The notes beneath the pieces are model-generated. The model searched no databases and was not told where the DNA came from. It worked only from the letters and a program-made list of their open reading frames with translations. A stretch of 64,000 nt of DNA from Gracilimonas sediminicola (GTDB taxonomy: Bacteria > Bacteroidota > Rhodothermia > Balneolales > Balneolaceae): the NCBI RefSeq assembly GCF_024320785.1, contig NZ_JANDBC010000001.1:1680001-1744000 (forward strand), written 5' to 3'. Positions 9,661-18,402 of the stretch are shown here, piece by piece (the stretch's first letter is position 1; the number at the start of each line of letters is the position of its first letter). The position numbers and the translations under genes were made by a program.

Positions 9661-10664
9661 GTGAAGAGACATTCAGAGCATTTTATGTAGAAGAGAAATC
9701 GAAAGGAGAATTTGTATCATCAGTAACGGACGTGACACGCACCTTTTTGCCCGACCACGACGTGCTGATTCAAGTTCACTATTCATCACTCAATTATAAA
9801 GATGCCCTGTCAGCTTCGGGTAATAAAGGAGTGACCCGAGAATACCCACACATTCCCGGCATCGATGCTTCGGGGGTTGTTTTGGAAGATAGGTCCGGCG
9901 CGTTTTCCGAAGGACAAAAAGTAGTAGTTACCGGTCGTGATTTAGGCTCCAATACCTCCGGTGGATTTGGAGAGCTTATTCGCGTGCCCAAAGATTGGGT
10001 AGTGGAGCTTCCGGTCGCTTTAAATATGGAAATGGCTATGAAGTATGGAACAGCCGGCTTTACTGCTATGTATGGGGTGAAGCGGCTGCAGCGTGAGCTT
10101 ATCAAGCCGGAAGACGGAAAAGTACTCGTGACCGGAGCAACGGGTGGTGTGGGTTCACTTGCCGTTTTCTTTCTTTCGGAATTGGGATATGAAGTAGTGG
10201 CAGCCACCGGTAAAACAGATAAAAAGGATTTTCTGAAAGAGCTTGGCGCGGTTGAAGTCATTCACCGGGATGTAGTTTCCGGGGTAAACGAGAACTTTTT
10301 ACTGAGCCGTGAATGGAATGGAGTTATAGAGACGGTTGGTGGTGAAATGCTGGATGCGGTGATCCGTCAAACCAATCATGACGGAGCAGTAGCCTGCTGT
10401 GGGAATATTTTGGGGCATGAACTGAAGACAAATATTTACCCATTTATACTGAGGGGGGTAAGCCTGTTGGGCATCGACTCCGCCATATGCAAAATGCCGA
10501 TGCGGTTAAAAATTTGGGATAGCATCGCTGGAATGAACCATGGGAAACTACCGGATGATTTTGCCCGAATAGTCGGTCTGGAAAATCTCAAGCCCGAAAT
10601 TGAAGCTATCCTGGATGGCAAACAGGCCGGGCGTGTAGTGGTGCAGCATCAAACCACCGGATAA
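9657..10664 (+). CDS. Zinc-independent MDR oxidoreductase, YhdH/AcuI family
   Basis: This medium-chain reductase has 335 residues. The N-terminal GroES-like part has SSLNYKDALSASGN and PGIDASGVV, characteristic of the YhdH/YhfP/AcuI group. The Rossmann part has VTGATGGVGSLAVFFL and AATGKTDKKDFLKELGA. The Cys/His zinc ligands of alcohol dehydrogenases are absent. Characterised family members reduce acryloyl-CoA with NADPH; others are annotated as quinone reductases. Its start overlaps the aldehyde dehydrogenase stop by four bases (ATGA), so it is the last gene of a translationally coupled trio. Detoxification of reactive enones is a reasonable inference. Confidence 0.9.
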   Translation: MSEETFRAFYVEEKSKGEFVSSVTDVTRTFLPDHDVLIQVHYSSLNYKDALSASGNKGVTREYPHIPGIDASGVVLEDRSGAFSEGQKVVVTGRDLGSNTSGGFGELIRVPKDWVVELPVALNMEMAMKYGTAGFTAMYGVKRLQRELIKPEDGKVLVTGATGGVGSLAVFFLSELGYEVVAATGKTDKKDFLKELGAVEVIHRDVVSGVNENFLLSREWNGVIETVGGEMLDAVIRQTNHDGAVACCGNILGHELKTNIYPFILRGVSLLGIDSAICKMPMRLKIWDSIAGMNHGKLPDDFARIVGLENLKPEIEAILDGKQAGRVVVQHQTTG

Positions 10665-10699
10665 ATAAAAAAGCCGACACAAAAAGGATGTGTCGGCTT
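10665..10699 (-). terminator. Terminator for the minus-strand response regulator
   Basis: The stem AAGCCGACAC / GTGTCGGCTT has a nine-base loop. The T run follows it on the minus strand only, so it serves the response regulator ending at 10767, although it also sits directly after the plus-strand operon and could act in both directions. Confidence 0.8.
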
Positions 10700-10766
10700 C
10701 GGAAAACAATAAAGCAGCGGTCAAACTACTTTATGTGGGTTATGGGTATTTGTTTGATCTAAGTTC

Positions 10767-11165
10767 TTATGCTGCGTACTGAGATTTTGAATTAATCTTG
10801 TTCTCAGCTTTACCAAGTGAATTAGACAGGTCAGATTTGGTCACAGGCTTCAATAAAAAATCGATGTAATCAATATCCTTGGCTTGATTTAATACCATTG
10901 GGCTGTCATCGCCAGAAAGAAAAATTACCGGGATATCAATTTGGTCAGAACGCAATTGTTTTGCTGTTTCAATGCCGTCAAGATCACCGGAAAGCTGAAT
11001 GTCCATCAAAAGTATAGAAGGATTAATGTCGGCGATGATCCCGAGGACTTCTTCTCCACTGCGGGCCGTGCCAACTACTTCATAGCCAAGCTTGGTAACC
11101 AGCTTCTCCTCTACTATAGATAGCAGCGGGTCGTCTTCAACAATCATTACCTTTCGCGAGATCAC
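10767..11165 (-). CDS. Single-domain response regulator
   Basis: This 132-residue receiver domain without an effector has the acidic pair in MIVEDDP, the phospho-acceptor in ILLMDIQL (about residue 56), switch Ser in IFLSGDD and Lys in FLLKPVTKSDL. Unlike the first regulator it has no kinase beside it and appears to be an orphan with its own terminator. The frame opens with GTG at 11165; an internal ATG at residue 7 (MIVEDD) is a possible alternative start. Receivers of the form EDDPLLS...LLMDIxLxGxxDGIE are common in Bacteroidota phosphorelays with cytoplasmic PAS kinases. Its partner cannot be named. Confidence 0.9.
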   Translation of the reverse strand: MISRKVMIVEDDPLLSIVEEKLVTKLGYEVVGTARSGEEVLGIIADINPSILLMDIQLSGDLDGIETAKQLRSDQIDIPVIFLSGDDSPMVLNQAKDIDYIDFLLKPVTKSDLSNSLGKAENKINSKSQYAA

Positions 11166-11315
11166 GGTGGCCCTACTCTGTTTGTATTAAAAACTTCTAA
11201 TGTTAATATATTAGAATAATTTAATAGGGTCAATAAGCTTCCAAAACTTTTTTTACTGAGGAAGAATTAGCAGGTTTAACACAGATTGTAAGACACAGTT
11301 CACAACATTTGAGCC

Positions 11316-11585
11316 ATGATAAAACTACACAGAAAGCGAGAGGATGCTGCATCTGACCGTCTGGAGCAGCAGCTGAACAACCTCGTGATTTCTTTCAAAA
11401 AGGTGAACTATGAGGAGGATGGGGAGCAGGTAAAGCTTCCATATATTGAAGAAGACGGAGAGGAGTTTCATACCGATGAGGAAATTGCCGGGTGGATGAG
11501 AGAGTTGGAATCACAATTAAACTGGCAGCGGTCATTGAGCGGTGACGGATGCTACATAGACCCGAAAAGTGGGAACGTATGCTGA
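11316..11585 (+). CDS. Conserved small acidic protein of unknown function
   Basis: This 89-residue protein starts MIKLHRKREDAASD and ends in a distinctive WQRSLSGDGCYIDP block with two Cys near the C-terminus. The N-terminal strand-helix-strand, then LPYIEEDGEEF, has a glutaredoxin-like look but lacks a CxxC at the expected place, so this is only a structural impression. It is a stand-alone plus-strand gene whose stop lies 14 bp from the convergent DUF1801 gene. I accept it as real because of its non-random composition, ATG start and conserved-looking C-terminal motif. Function unknown. Confidence 0.65.
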   Translation: MIKLHRKREDAASDRLEQQLNNLVISFKKVNYEEDGEQVKLPYIEEDGEEFHTDEEIAGWMRELESQLNWQRSLSGDGCYIDPKSGNVC

Positions 11586-11599
11586 CCCTATTACCCGAT

Positions 11600-11980
11600 T
11601 TATTCCTGAATGCGTTTTCCCAGTGGCTTGTAAGGGACCGTTTCATCAAGAAAAAGAGCCTCGTTGATGATTTCCCGGATGGTGTTTTTGGGAATTTCAT
11701 CAACGCTGCCAAAATCTACACTCAGTACTTGTTTGCGTCCTTTGCTTTCCAGCAATCCTTGTTCGTTTGAAAGTTCATATCCCCGGATAAAACAGAGCGA
11801 TACTTTGCCATTCTTTAGAGGATTCAGGTAGCAGACCCATGTATTCTGGTCGTAGAATGGTATTCGGTATTTTAGGGCCGGTGATACAGTTGGGAAAGAA
11901 GTCAGCAGGTTATGGAAGTACAGCATTACCTCTTTTTGATTTCCCTCATGCCGCAATATGAAATCCTCTGCCGCATTCAT
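11600..11980 (-). CDS. DUF1801 domain protein
   Basis: This 126-residue protein carries the DUF1801 (YdhG-like) signature: ALKYRIPFYDQNTWVCYLNP, then KVSLCFIRGYEL, and a C-terminal helix with IREIINEALFLDE. The domain is a small alpha/beta fold related to the iron chaperone frataxin and is usually cytosolic with no catalytic role known. Its start overlaps the stop of the upstream hydrolase gene by four bases, making it the last gene of the minus-strand operon that begins with the LMW phosphatase at 15102. The link between its function and the other genes is unclear. Confidence 0.85.
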   Translation of the reverse strand: MNAAEDFILRHEGNQKEVMLYFHNLLTSFPTVSPALKYRIPFYDQNTWVCYLNPLKNGKVSLCFIRGYELSNEQGLLESKGRKQVLSVDFGSVDEIPKNTIREIINEALFLDETVPYKPLGKRIQE

Positions 11981-12891
11981 TGATCCAGAGAGTCTGCGTT
12001 AAGTCGATGAGTTAAAAACCAGGTGTACAAATCACCCCCACGATAAACGCGCTTCCAGGTGTCATGCCCGAGGTCTTCATGATTTGTGAACCGGACATTC
12101 GTGTGCCCTAACTCTTCCAGCTTGTTCAATCCTGGGTAAAAATGTGTTGCCCGTACTACCAGATCCCTTCCGCCGGCAAATGCCCAGACCGGTATTTCAT
12201 ATTCGGCGACAGGAACCATTAAATCCGGATGCCCCCAACCTACTACCGGAGCGATGGCAGCAAATCGTTCGGGATATGTGCTTGCTAAATGCCAGGTACC
12301 AAAGCCTCCGTAGCTCAGCCCGGTTAAATATACCCGGCTCGAATCTGCCCGATAATTTTCAATCACATAATCAATCATTCCGATGAGATCCTCCTCTACC
12401 CGCTCCCAGCCATTTGGTAAAGTGATATAATCGGGGAGCTCACTTTCATCTCCATTCATAGTCTCGGAAGTAGGTGCAATGGGTGTTCGTTCGGGAATTC
12501 CTTCCTCCAGCCTTTTTGGAATGGATGTGGTGTCACGGTTTTGCAGGTACGAAACGCTTTCATCCATCCCAAACATATGCAGTTGTGGAGAAATGATGAT
12601 AAAAGGCAGGTCTCTTTTATGAATCCACGCTTCTTTTAATGGGCCGTGCATTAGTACAAAACCGAGCTCATCTTTGCCATTTCCCCGTTCTCCGTTTCCA
12701 TGAAGGAACATCATAACCGGCCAGTTTTTGTCTGACACTTCATAACCGTTAGGAAGGTACAGGTAAAAGTCTCGTTCCTCACCGGCAACCTGACTGGTGT
12801 AAGAAATGCGTTCCAGTTTATCGGTCTGGCAGCCTGTAAGCATGAGGACAATAAATATGAATAGGGTGTGGGAGAAACGAATGGTAGTCAT
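11977..12891 (-). CDS. Secreted alpha/beta-hydrolase lipoprotein (esterase/PHB-depolymerase type)
   Basis: This exported esterase-like hydrolase opens with lipoprotein signal MTTIRFSHTLFIFIVLMLTGCQT. I placed the start there (12891) because the longer frame to 12951 adds no signal-like sequence. The core begins YLPNGYEVSDKNWPVMMFLHGNGERG. It has the nucleophile elbow GLSYGGFG, a catalytic Asp in AGGRDLVV and the His in EDLGHDTW. This order and the HGNGERGNG oxyanion block match the family of secreted phospholipase/carboxylesterases and feruloyl- or PHB-depolymerase-like enzymes. It sits in a five-gene minus operon and overlaps the DUF1801 gene by four bases. Substrate not determined. Confidence 0.88.
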   Translation of the reverse strand: MTTIRFSHTLFIFIVLMLTGCQTDKLERISYTSQVAGEERDFYLYLPNGYEVSDKNWPVMMFLHGNGERGNGKDELGFVLMHGPLKEAWIHKRDLPFIIISPQLHMFGMDESVSYLQNRDTTSIPKRLEEGIPERTPIAPTSETMNGDESELPDYITLPNGWERVEEDLIGMIDYVIENYRADSSRVYLTGLSYGGFGTWHLASTYPERFAAIAPVVGWGHPDLMVPVAEYEIPVWAFAGGRDLVVRATHFYPGLNKLEELGHTNVRFTNHEDLGHDTWKRVYRGGDLYTWFLTHRLNADSLDQ

Positions 12892-12932
12892 GGTAAACAC
12901 AGTGTTCTTTCCCGAATATAGCAGAATAAGAA

Positions 12933-13673
12933 CTAAAGAGAAGCCCGCCATTCATTTAGAAAAGAAAAGGCCTTTGTCATCCGGGACCCATACCAGCTGA
13001 ACCACTCCCCATTAATGAGTTCCACTCTTGACTCAGGACACGCCGCTTTGATTTTATCAATGTGTTTTTCTTTAAAAGGATAAGGTTCGCTACTGAGCAA
13101 GATTAGTTCGGGAGCATGCTCTGAAAGTTCGTTGAGGGTGGTTTTGGGGTATCTTTTATGAAGCCCGTACACATTATCCAGCCCATATTTATGCAGCACA
13201 TCATGAATATAGGTGTCATTTCCAACCGTCATCCAGGGGTCTTTCCAAATGAAATAGGCTACGGAAAGAGGAGGTTTTGCAGGGCGATCATTTAAAAGAG
13301 CCGTAATTTTCTTAACAAGTTTTCCGGCCTGTTCCTTAACCCCCAGCACTTCTCCCAGTGAGCTTATTTCCAGAATGGCATCCTGAATAGAATCAATTTC
13401 TGTAACCCGAACCGTAGCATACTTGTCGAGCAGTTCGATATCTTCTTTTCGGTTTTCCTCTTTGTTTGCAAGGATGAAATCCGGCTCAAGCTCCACAATT
13501 TTCTCAAGATTCGGATTCTTTGTCCCCCCGATAATATCAATATCCTTAATCTCCTTGGGGTGCACACAAAACCGGGTGCGACCAATCAGCTGATCTTTTA
13601 ATCCCAGATCAACCAAGAGCTCGGTGAGGCTTGGAACCAGTGAAACAATGCGGGTGTAAGGTAAATCAGGCAT
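12933..13673 (-). CDS. BtuF/FepB-like helical-backbone binding protein lacking a signal peptide
   Basis: This protein of about 246 residues has the class III periplasmic-binding fold: RIVSLVPSLTELLVDLG at the N-terminus, IGGTKNPNLEKIVELEPDFILA, and a C-terminal lobe with KHIDKIKAACPESRVELINGEWF. The family normally binds cobalamin, haem or siderophores for an ABC importer. No signal peptide can be formed with the start I chose (13673, eight bases inside the fructosamine kinase gene), nor with the longer frame to 13730, and no permease or ATPase gene lies nearby. It may therefore act in the cytoplasm. The operon context (deglycation genes) gives no obvious link to vitamin B12. Confidence 0.85.
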   Translation of the reverse strand: MPDLPYTRIVSLVPSLTELLVDLGLKDQLIGRTRFCVHPKEIKDIDIIGGTKNPNLEKIVELEPDFILANKEENRKEDIELLDKYATVRVTEIDSIQDAILEISSLGEVLGVKEQAGKLVKKITALLNDRPAKPPLSVAYFIWKDPWMTVGNDTYIHDVLHKYGLDNVYGLHKRYPKTTLNELSEHAPELILLSSEPYPFKEKHIDKIKAACPESRVELINGEWFSWYGSRMTKAFSFLNEWRASL

Positions 13674-14520
13674 AACGGTTGATGATGTTCTCTGCCTGGC
13701 GACAGTAACTTCCGCCAAACAAATTGGCATGGACTAAAATAGGGTACAGGTTGCAGATGGTGACCCGGCTGTCGAAGCCACCCTCCGGTGGAAATTCTTC
13801 ATTGTATCCTTCGTAGAAATTAGCTGAAAATCCACCAAAAAGACGAGTCATAGCCAAGTCCATTTCCCGGTGACCGTAATAAACGGCGGGATCATAGATG
13901 CTTGCATGCCCACTTTTGGTGAACATGTAGTTTCCGCTCCAAAGGTCTCCGTGAAGCAGCGAAGGTTTTTCGGTAGGAAATATAGATCCGAGTTTTTTAT
14001 ACATCCCTTCCACATTTTTCAGAATAGACCGGGTGAGTTTGCCGGACTCAACGCCCTTACGCACCTGGGGCTCAATCCGCTCCAGGGCAAAGAAGTCGGG
14101 CCAGTTTGAATGACGGGCATTAGATTGGGGCAGCTTACCGATGTAATTATCATGACCCAGCCCGAACTGATCAGCGGTTTGTTTGTGAAGCTTCGCCAGC
14201 TCCTTGCCGAAATTATGAGCTGAGTGCTGTTTTCCGCCCCCCTCCTCAACCCAGTCAAGAACAAGAAAATCTTCTTTGATTAAAATCGGTGAAGGAATTT
14301 GAAGATTGGTGTCGGCTGAATTCAGTAATTGAAGCCCCTTTGCCTCGGCTTCAAACATATTTTGGGGAGCAGAATTATTCCACTTTACGAACAATTCTTT
14401 TCCATCACCTAACACAATTTTGGCAGCCTGATTAATGTCACCGCCATGAACTGACTGAAGGGATTGAATCTCCTTGTTCAGCTCTTTTCGGATTTGTTCT
14501 TTGATAGCTTCGGGAAGCAT
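13666..14520 (-). CDS. Fructosamine kinase family protein
   Basis: This 284-residue protein of the FN3K family has an aminoglycoside-phosphotransferase-like fold. The ATP-anchoring Lys is K46 (FVKWN) with E58 or E60 in EAEAKGL. The catalytic loop is H190-G-D192 (HGDLWSGNYMF) and the metal site is D210 in IYDPAVYYGHREMDLAMT, a hallmark of the family. It phosphorylates ketoamines (Amadori products) on proteins; bacterial members prefer ribulosamines and erythrulosamines. It follows the LMW-PTP gene by three bases, an arrangement reported in several unrelated bacteria in which the phosphatase acts on the sugar-phosphate adducts. Protein repair after glycation is the likely role. Confidence 0.93.
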   Translation of the reverse strand: MLPEAIKEQIRKELNKEIQSLQSVHGGDINQAAKIVLGDGKELFVKWNNSAPQNMFEAEAKGLQLLNSADTNLQIPSPILIKEDFLVLDWVEEGGGKQHSAHNFGKELAKLHKQTADQFGLGHDNYIGKLPQSNARHSNWPDFFALERIEPQVRKGVESGKLTRSILKNVEGMYKKLGSIFPTEKPSLLHGDLWSGNYMFTKSGHASIYDPAVYYGHREMDLAMTRLFGGFSANFYEGYNEEFPPEGGFDSRVTICNLYPILVHANLFGGSYCRQAENIINRYA

Positions 14521-14523
14521 AAA

Positions 14524-15102
14524 TTATTTTTCGATGAGGGGTTCTAATTCTTCAAGCAAAGCTTCGCAGCTTCGGTTCAACACCTGGAATACATTTTCGA
14601 ATCCTTCCAGTCCGCCATAATAAGGGTCGGGTACTTCTCCATCTCCGGGATTGGGATCAAACTCGCGCATCATCTTTATTTTATCCGAAAATCGATTTTT
14701 TCGGTCTAAGGTTTTGATATTTTTGAAATTTTCGGAGTCCATAGCCAAAATGAGGTCGAACTCTTCCAGGTCGGCATATTCAAACTTTCGGGCTTTGGAG
14801 GGGAGGTGAATTCCATGCTTATTTGCGGTAGCCTGGCTCTTACTGTTGGCCGATTCACCTACATGGTAAGCGGCTGTCCCGGCCGAATCGATATAGAAAT
14901 AATTTTCCAAACCGGCCTCCCTCACTTTATGAATAAAGACGCCTTCGGCGGTAGGACTTCGGCAGATATTACCCAGGCACACAAAAACGAGTTTATAAGG
15001 GTTTTCTTTTGAAATGGTTCGGTGATAGGTTTCAGTCACAATAATTGAATTAATTTTTTTCCAAAGGTATGTGTTGCTAAACAGCTTTTCATCCCTTTTC
15101 AT
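14524..15102 (-). CDS. Low-molecular-weight protein tyrosine phosphatase family
   Basis: The P-loop is C42-L-G-N-I-C-R48-S, followed by DSAGT at 72-76 and the general acid D159 in PDPYYGG, all typical of LMW-PTPs. The 192 residues exceed the usual 150-160 because of about 35 extra N-terminal residues; an internal GTG at residue 22 could be the true start. As first gene of the operon and immediately ahead of the fructosamine kinase gene, it may act as a ribulosamine-5-phosphate or erythrulosamine-4-phosphate phosphatase rather than on phosphotyrosine. No tyrosine kinase or capsule genes are visible nearby, in line with that reading. Confidence 0.92.
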   Translation of the reverse strand: MKRDEKLFSNTYLWKKINSIIVTETYHRTISKENPYKLVFVCLGNICRSPTAEGVFIHKVREAGLENYFYIDSAGTAAYHVGESANSKSQATANKHGIHLPSKARKFEYADLEEFDLILAMDSENFKNIKTLDRKNRFSDKIKMMREFDPNPGDGEVPDPYYGGLEGFENVFQVLNRSCEALLEELEPLIEK

Positions 15103-15190
15103 TTAGCCTTCCTTAAAACCAATTGTGCCTTAGCTGCAAGTGTCAGATTTTTTTGAACGAACTGAATACATGGTTTTCTCTGATATTTTG

Positions 15191-15198
15191 TATATTTG
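15191..15198 (+). promoter_or_regulatory. Bacteroidota-type -7 box upstream of ileS
   Basis: TATATTTG matches the TAnnTTTG -7 element exactly and lies 35 bp before the ileS ATG. No convincing TTTG -33 box is found at the normal spacing, so this is a partial match. Confidence 0.45.
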
Positions 15199-15233
15199 AG
15201 GCTTATAAATGATTCGCCGGAACTAAGTTTTTT

Positions 15234-18200
15234 ATGGCAAAAAAATTCGAAGAAATAAAGCAGTTAAGCTTTCCCAAATCAGAAGTTGAAACCCTGAATT
15301 GGTGGAAGGACCACAAGATTTTTAAAAAGAGCCTCAAGACGCGTGAGGATGGCATTCCCTATACCTTTTTTGAGGGGCCGCCCACAGCCAATGGCAAGCC
15401 GGGCATTCACCATGTTATGGCTCGCACGGTAAAGGATATGTTTTGCCGGTATAAAACATTGAAGGGCTTCAGAGTTGAGCGAAAAGCCGGCTGGGATACG
15501 CACGGTTTACCCGTTGAGATTGAAGTTGAAAAAGAATTAGGGCTCGAAGGCCGCGCACAAGTTGAGGAATATGGCATCGAAAAATACAATGCCAAGTGCC
15601 GCGAGAGTGTGCTCAAATACAAGGATCTTTGGGATGAATTAACCTCCCGTATGGCTTATTGGGTTGATCAGGATAACCCATACGTTACCTTCGAAAATAA
15701 TTATATCGAGTCGGTTTGGTGGGCGTTTAATAAGCTCTTCGAAAAGAATTTGGTGTACAAAGGTTATAAAATTCAATGGTACTCTCCCGGCAGTGGAACT
15801 GTACTTTCTTCCCACGAAGTAAGCTTGGGCTATAAGGAAACGCAGGACCCTTCTATCTATGTGAAGTTTCCGGTTGAAGGAGAAGAGAACACGTATTTTC
15901 TGGCCTGGACCACTACTCCGTGGACCATCGTTTCCAACATGGCGCTTGCCGTGAACCCGAATCTGGACTATGTGAAAGTGGGGCATTTTGATGAGACTTT
16001 CATCATGGCCAAGGATTGTGTGGAAGAGGTTTTGGGTGAGGATTACATCATCCAGGAAGAAATGAAAGGTTCAATGCTGCTGCACCGCACTTATGAGCCT
16101 GTATTCGATTTTGCCTTCAAAGAATATGACAAGTCGCAGGCCTGGAGAGTGATTCCGGCTGAGTATGTGACAACCGAAGACGGCACCGGCGTGGTTCATA
16201 CCGCACCTGCCTTTGGTGCTGATGACTTTGACTCGTGCCAGAAATCTGACATTCCGATGTTCAACCCGATTGACCGGGACGGTAAGTTCACCGAAAAAGC
16301 TCCTGACTTTCAGGGGCAGTGGTTCAAAGAAGCCGACAAAGATATTGCCCGGGCTATTAAGGAAAAGAACCTCATGTACAAGCATGAGACCATGGTCCAC
16401 AACTATCCGTTCGACTGGAGAAAAGGGACGCCATTGATGTCGTACCCGGTAGAATCCTGGTTTATCGAAACCACCAAAGTAAAAGACCGGATGGTTGAGC
16501 TGAACAAGCAAATCAACTGGAAGCCGGAAAGTACCGGAACCGGTCGTTTCGGAACCTGGCTCGAAAATAACGTGGACTGGGCGGTTTCCCGTCAGCGATA
16601 CTGGGGAACACCGATACCAATTTGGGTGAGTGATAAAGACCCGGAGTATGTGGAATGTATTGGCAGTATGGCCGAGCTCCGTGAAAAAGCCGGTTTGGAT
16701 GAAGATGCCGAAATCGATCTGCACCGTCCCTATATAGATGAGTTAACCTGGGAAGGCCCCGACGGTGGAACTATGCGCCGCATCCCTGACCTGCTGGATG
16801 TTTGGTTCGACTCCGGCGCCATGCCTTTTGCCCAGTGGCACTATCCTTTTGATAATGACCATGAATTCAGCTACAACTATCCGGCCGATTTTATCGCGGA
16901 AGGCGTGGATCAAACCCGCGGCTGGTTCTATACTTTGCATGCATTGGGAACGATGCTGTTCAATGAACAGGCGTACAAGAATGTAGTATCCAATGGACTG
17001 GTTCTCGACGAAAACGGCGAGAAAATGAGTAAATCGAAAGGAAATACGGTAGATCCTTTTGAGGTTATTCAGGAATATGGAGCCGATACCGTACGCTGGT
17101 ATATGATGAGTAACTCTTCCCCGTGGGAGAATCTGAAGTTCAGTGATGACGGACTGAAAGAAGTTCAGCGGAAGTTTTTCAACACCATCGTAAACACCTA
17201 CTCTTTCTTTGCGATGTATGCGAATATTGATGGGTTTACCTTCTCAGGAACAGCTATTCCTATTGCTGATCGCCCCGAAATTGACAAGTGGGTGATATCG
17301 AAGCTGAACACAACCGTTAAGCTGGTTGAAGAATTTTATGAAGATTACGAGCCGACCAAGGCTGCCCGCGAACTGGAAAGCTTTGTGGAAGAGCTGAGTA
17401 ACTGGTACGTACGCAGGAACCGGCGGCGCTTCTGGAAAGAAGGAAACACGCTGGATAAAACAGCTGCCTATCAAACTTTATATGAATGCCTGAGCAACCT
17501 CAGTAAGCTGATCAGCCCTATTGCTCCATTTATTGGCGAGTGGTTGTATCAGAAGCTGAATAGCGTGACTCAGCAGGATGAGGAGTCGGTTCATATTGCC
17601 TTCTTCCCGACCGTGGAAGAGACAGCGATCAACAAGGCGCTGGAGCATAAGATGGAGATGGCCCGGCTGATTTCCTATATCGTATTACGTGTACGTAACC
17701 AAATTGAGATGAATGTTCGTCAACCCCTCGCACGAATTATCCTTCCTATTAAGGATGAGAGTGAGCGGCAGGCCATTGAATCGGTTCGCGACATAATATT
17801 AGAAGAGGTGAACGTTAAAGATATTCAGTTTGTGGACGATGATTCCGGAATTGTTCGGAAATCGGCGAAACCAAACTACCCGGTTCTGGGTAAGAGGCTG
17901 GGGCCAAAAATGAAGCCTGTAGCCGCCCGGATTGGAGAACTGACCACGGAAGAAATCACCGATTTTGAGAAAAATGGCTGGATTGACCTGGACGTAGAAG
18001 GTGAAACCATCCGTATTGACTCAGAAGGATTAGAGATTATCCGCACCGGACTTGAGGGCTGGACGGTAGAAACCGAAGGCGGTTTAAGCGTGGCTGTGGA
18101 TACGGATCTCAGTGAAGAACTTATTCAGGAAGGTATAGCCCGTGAATTCGTGAACCGTGTGCAAAATATGCGGAAAGAAGCGAACTTTGACGTGACTGAT

Positions 18201-18392
18201 CGCATCGCGATTGGTTTTACCGGAGCGGACAATATTAAAGAAGCCGTTGTTTCTATGAGTGATTATATTAAGAAGGAAACACTGGCGGAAGAAATTCAAA
18301 TCTCAGAGCTGGAAGTATCAGACTTCACCAAGAGCTGGGAAATTGGAGAGGAAGAGTGCACCATCTCCATCCGAAGAAATATTAATTCATAA
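15234..18392 (+). CDS. ileS: Isoleucyl-tRNA synthetase, type 2-like
   Basis: This 1052-residue class I synthetase charges tRNA-Ile. The HIGH motif appears as GIHH (57-60, after GPPTANGKP) and the KMSKS loop at about 597-601 (GEKMSKSKGN). The editing domain has TTTPWTIVSNMALAVNP and VHTAPAFGADDF, and the anticodon-binding part has LSNWYVRRNRRRFWKEG. The HH form of the first motif and the length favour the eukaryote-like type 2 (IleS2) group, which tends to be insensitive to mupirocin; that is a family inference. It heads the ileS-dksA-lspA operon common in Bacteroidota. A -7 box lies 35 bp upstream. Confidence 0.97.
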   Translation: MAKKFEEIKQLSFPKSEVETLNWWKDHKIFKKSLKTREDGIPYTFFEGPPTANGKPGIHHVMARTVKDMFCRYKTLKGFRVERKAGWDTHGLPVEIEVEKELGLEGRAQVEEYGIEKYNAKCRESVLKYKDLWDELTSRMAYWVDQDNPYVTFENNYIESVWWAFNKLFEKNLVYKGYKIQWYSPGSGTVLSSHEVSLGYKETQDPSIYVKFPVEGEENTYFLAWTTTPWTIVSNMALAVNPNLDYVKVGHFDETFIMAKDCVEEVLGEDYIIQEEMKGSMLLHRTYEPVFDFAFKEYDKSQAWRVIPAEYVTTEDGTGVVHTAPAFGADDFDSCQKSDIPMFNPIDRDGKFTEKAPDFQGQWFKEADKDIARAIKEKNLMYKHETMVHNYPFDWRKGTPLMSYPVESWFIETTKVKDRMVELNKQINWKPESTGTGRFGTWLENNVDWAVSRQRYWGTPIPIWVSDKDPEYVECIGSMAELREKAGLDEDAEIDLHRPYIDELTWEGPDGGTMRRIPDLLDVWFDSGAMPFAQWHYPFDNDHEFSYNYPADFIAEGVDQTRGWFYTLHALGTMLFNEQAYKNVVSNGLVLDENGEKMSKSKGNTVDPFEVIQEYGADTVRWYMMSNSSPWENLKFSDDGLKEVQRKFFNTIVNTYSFFAMYANIDGFTFSGTAIPIADRPEIDKWVISKLNTTVKLVEEFYEDYEPTKAARELESFVEELSNWYVRRNRRRFWKEGNTLDKTAAYQTLYECLSNLSKLISPIAPFIGEWLYQKLNSVTQQDEESVHIAFFPTVEETAINKALEHKMEMARLISYIVLRVRNQIEMNVRQPLARIILPIKDESERQAIESVRDIILEEVNVKDIQFVDDDSGIVRKSAKPNYPVLGKRLGPKMKPVAARIGELTTEEITDFEKNGWIDLDVEGETIRIDSEGLEIIRTGLEGWTVETEGGLSVAVDTDLSEELIQEGIAREFVNRVQNMRKEANFDVTDRIAIGFTGADNIKEAVVSMSDYIKKETLAEEIQISELEVSDFTKSWEIGEEECTISIRRNINS

Positions 18393-18402
18393 CCAAGCAG
18401 CT

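Noticed and set aside
16071-16724. 217-residue minus-strand open frame opposite ileS
   Set aside because: Long but antisense to the conserved IleRS catalytic region; no start signal or recognisable domain.
18259-18402. Upstream extension of the DksA-like gene into ileS
   Set aside because: Overlap of 134 bp with ileS and no family similarity; the ATG at 18403 gives the family start.
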